The translations under genes and the position numbers were made by a program. From assembly GCA_014384515.1 (NCBI GenBank), contig JACNFS010000064.1, positions 1 through 6,393 of the forward strand: a stretch of DNA of 6,393 bases, in the 5' to 3' direction. Below the pieces are notes generated by a model. That model was not told the DNA's origin. It saw nothing but the letters and a program-made list of their open reading frames with translations, and did no database searches. Positions 5,223 to 6,393 of the stretch are shown piece after piece (the stretch's first letter is position 1; every line of letters begins with the position of its first letter). The DNA comes from Dehalococcoidia bacterium (GTDB lineage: Bacteria; Chloroflexota; Dehalococcoidia; GIF9; UBA5629).

Positions 5223-5396
5223 GCTACAGCCGCCTCCCTCACCTCTGAAGCTGTTGTAGCCCTGATTACACACCAGCGTGGGCCAATAGGAATACCCATA
5301 GAATCTGGATAGCGTCTCATCATCTCACTCTTTCGTGTAGGATAAATCTTGCGTAGGGACAGGCCTTCCCCATCCGAAGCTCACTGTCACCTCGAT

Positions 5397-5417
5397 CCTC
5401 TCCCATCAAGGGAGAGG
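5397..5417. repeat. Perfect 8-bp inverted repeat with 5-base loop
   Basis: CCTCTCCC-ATCAA-GGGAGAGG. No T-run follows on either strand, so it is not a standard terminator. This type of CTCTCCC/GGGAGAG palindrome recurs between genes in many environmental genomes and may be a dispersed repeat. Only one copy lies in this window. Confidence 0.55.
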
Positions 5418-5456
5418 GCAAAGCAAAGAAAAGCGGCACTATTCAGGGCGAAGAAG

Positions 5457-5480
5457 GGGACAAACTTGGACTTCTGTCCC
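5457..5480. repeat. GGGACA/TGTCCC inverted repeat
   Basis: Six perfect pairs enclose the 12-base loop AACTTGGACTTC. It lies 40 bases after the CTCTCCC palindrome and may belong to the same dispersed element. Confidence 0.45.
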
Positions 5481-5559
5481 TGTGTATCTATGTTCCAGAT
5501 TTGGCCTACATTACAAAAGGCCACCATAAGGGGCCGAGTCCGCTTTCGGAGAAAAACAT

Positions 5560-5602
5560 GAATAAAGGGAACATCACTGAAGTGCGGCTATCCCTTTTAT
5601 TC
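5560..5602. repeat. AT-rich inverted repeat, 11 pairs with one bulge
   Basis: GAATAAAGGGA (5560-5570) faces TCCCTTTTATTC (5591-5602) across a 20-base loop that itself contains CACT/AGTG. The right arm holds four T inside the stem, not after it, so intrinsic termination is unlikely. It lies about 110 bases before the DUF6125-like gene. Confidence 0.45.
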
Positions 5603-5700
5603 AGCAGTGTTAGTAGGAGGCTACCGCCGGGCGTTTCTTCAGGAGGGACGCTGTTGACAAAAGGTGCTAGAATGTGGAGTCAAATATCAAAAAACCAAGC

Positions 5701-5706
5701 AGGAGG
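5701..5706 (+). promoter_or_regulatory. Ribosome binding site of the DUF6125-like gene
   Basis: AGGAGG lies eight bases before ATG 5715. It decides the start against the upstream GTG at 5664, which has no ribosome site and would add 17 residues lacking family character. Confidence 0.75.
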
Positions 5707-5714
5707 ACACAAGA

Positions 5715-6236
5715 ATGTTGGAAATTGAGGGACTTAGTAAAGATACTGTTTACAATGTTATGAGAGAGCTGTTGTATAGCTTCAACTATATGTGGTTTCA
5801 GATCGAAGATTGGATAAAAAGAAGGTATCCTGGAGACTTCGAGAGTGAGGAGTTGTGCAGGATTCACCAAGAGCTCGGTTCAAATGAAGCCAAGAGACTA
5901 TCCACGGTTTTGAATATTGTAGGAGCAGGAGTTGACGCCATGATAGAGCTTGTAAAGCATTCTCATTGGGCTGTCTTCGAGAATATTGAAGTGGAAAAGC
6001 TAACCGAACAGAGCTTTAGAATGCGTACAACTGAATGTTCGTCCCAGCGGGCAGCGAAAAGATGGGGGATAGATTACTATGATTGCACGCTTTGGGCCTC
6101 CCTGTGTCGCAACGGCTTCTTTAAGGAAGCCAACCAGAAGGTGAAGATTCAACGGGTTTTTACACCACCTGAAACTAGGCCGGAAGGCACTCCTGAAAAT
6201 GTCTCCTGCGAGTGGCTGATTTCAATAGAAGACTAA
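5715..6236 (+). CDS. DUF6125 / thiazoline-carboxylate-hydrolase-like protein
   Basis: This is a 173-residue soluble protein. The N-terminal half is helical, with a pattern I associate with DUF6125 and the related L-2-amino-thiazoline-4-carboxylate hydrolase-like group: YMWFQIEDWIKRRYPG (25-40), where these families have a Trp-Phe-x-x-x-Glu segment, then a short acidic stretch and ELGSNEAKRLSTVL (53-66, the usual 'G..EAkRL' helix). The C-terminal half carries FRMRTTEC108-x2-QRA, then GIDYYDC124, C131, then FTPPETRPEG and C165-E-W. The Cys positions and the final C-x-W strand fit a compact alpha/beta domain. The catalytic role of the family is not settled, so no reaction is claimed. The gene stands alone with a consensus ribosome site. 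Family assignment is by motif memory and moderate. Confidence 0.7.
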   Translation: MLEIEGLSKDTVYNVMRELLYSFNYMWFQIEDWIKRRYPGDFESEELCRIHQELGSNEAKRLSTVLNIVGAGVDAMIELVKHSHWAVFENIEVEKLTEQSFRMRTTECSSQRAAKRWGIDYYDCTLWASLCRNGFFKEANQKVKIQRVFTPPETRPEGTPENVSCEWLISIED

Positions 6237-6391
6237 GGAATCTTGCAAGTAACAGCGAAACAAACTGAAACGACATGGATTTGGGCATATTGCGAGCATG
6301 CCATGGTTAAAGCAAAAACCACATTGACGGGGTGGGAAAGCATAAGCACATAGGGGCTTAGCCCTTCGAAGAACTCAAGCAGACCTATTCT
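6233..6391 (-). pseudogene. Open frame reaching the right edge, possible transposase debris
   Basis: The minus strand is open for 52 codons from the edge to a TAG that overlaps the stop of the DUF6125-like gene. Near its visible start it reads LLEFFEGLSPYVLMLSHP, faintly like the 'fxxLE....V.LsHP.k..aIa' segment of IS110-type (DEDD) transposases. The expected following K-x-D-x-x-D region is absent and the rest looks random. If related, it is a decayed piece. It may equally be chance. Confidence 0.2.
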
Positions 6392-6393
6392 CA

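Larger units (their letters stand above)
5164..5714. other. Gene-poor region with several short hairpins
   Basis: Over 500 bases hold no frame with coding character on either strand. The right part contains three separate inverted repeats (annotated individually). TGGCC/GGCCA arms are also seen around 5503-5525. The first 60 bases carry the leader and -10 box of the two-helix gene; the last 60 hold signals for the DUF6125-like gene. The middle resembles the palindrome-rich spacers often scattered between genes in environmental bacterial genomes. Confidence 0.5.

Noticed and set aside
5063..5248. Plus-strand open frame, Ala/Thr rich
   Set aside because: It is antisense to the two-helix gene, which has the ribosome site and a better protein pattern.
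5397..5417. Intrinsic terminator
   Set aside because: The stem is perfect, but no run of T follows on either strand.
5349..5728. Two plus-strand frames in the palindrome-rich region
   Set aside because: They run through inverted repeats, have no ribosome site and encode basic, low-complexity peptides.
6340..6380. GGGCTTAGCCC palindrome and TTGACG as a promoter or terminator near the right edge
   Set aside because: The palindrome has almost no loop and no T-run. The -10 position downstream of TTGACG (CACATA) is poor.
1..6393. CRISPR array, tRNA, rRNA or defence island
   Set aside because: No regularly spaced repeats, no cloverleaf or rRNA sequence, and no recognised defence genes were seen. 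The sirtuin is a stand-alone enzyme without a partner domain.

Overview
The window looks like bacterial chromosome of roughly balanced base composition. Genes sit on both strands, Shine-Dalgarno sites are of the AGGAGG type, and several promoters have sigma70-like TTGACA / TATAAT-type boxes. The gene mix is a DUF4382 secreted protein, a C_GCAxxG_C_C-type cysteine protein, a DUF6125-like protein and an ICMT-like membrane methyltransferase. Together they are reminiscent of anaerobic Chloroflexota (Dehalococcoidia-like) metagenome genomes. That is an impression from the protein families, not a demonstrated assignment.

Layout, left to right. (1) Positions 1-299, minus: the N-terminal 99 codons of an exported DUF4382 protein that runs off the left edge. 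(2) 502-1428, minus: a complete cation diffusion facilitator (CDF) metal transporter with an altered transport site (N159/D163) and a cysteine-rich tail. (3) 1517-2365, plus: a sirtuin with an intact catalytic core, read from a consensus-like promoter lying only a few bases before the start codon. (4) 2366-2625: an intergenic stretch dominated by an 86-base imperfect hairpin. (5) 2626-3165, plus: a cysteine-motif redox-type protein. (6) 3364-3813, plus: an unrecognised four-helix membrane protein, followed at once by the debris of a sensor histidine kinase (3800-4068). (7) 4159-4755, minus: an ICMT/phospholipid-methyltransferase-like membrane enzyme with its own near-leaderless promoter. (8) 4984-5163, minus: a 59-residue two-helix membrane protein with a clean ribosome binding site. 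A 22-bp palindrome lies between (7) and (8). (9) 5164-5714: gene-poor DNA with several short hairpins. (10) 5715-6234, plus: a DUF6125 / thiazoline-hydrolase-like protein, then an edge fragment that may be transposase debris.

The genes do not form one long operon. Most have their own upstream signals, and gaps of 100-550 bases separate them. A shared pathway cannot be argued from position. The common threads are membrane or envelope proteins (DUF4382 protein, CDF transporter, four-helix protein, methyltransferase, two-helix protein) and cysteine-rich, possibly metal- or redox-linked proteins (CDF tail, sirtuin zinc ribbon, C_GCAxxG protein, DUF6125-like protein). I see no convincing defence system, CRISPR array, tRNA or rRNA. 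The most unusual material is the structured RNA candidate after the sirtuin, the repeated near-leaderless promoter layout, the short two-helix gene and the kinase remnant.
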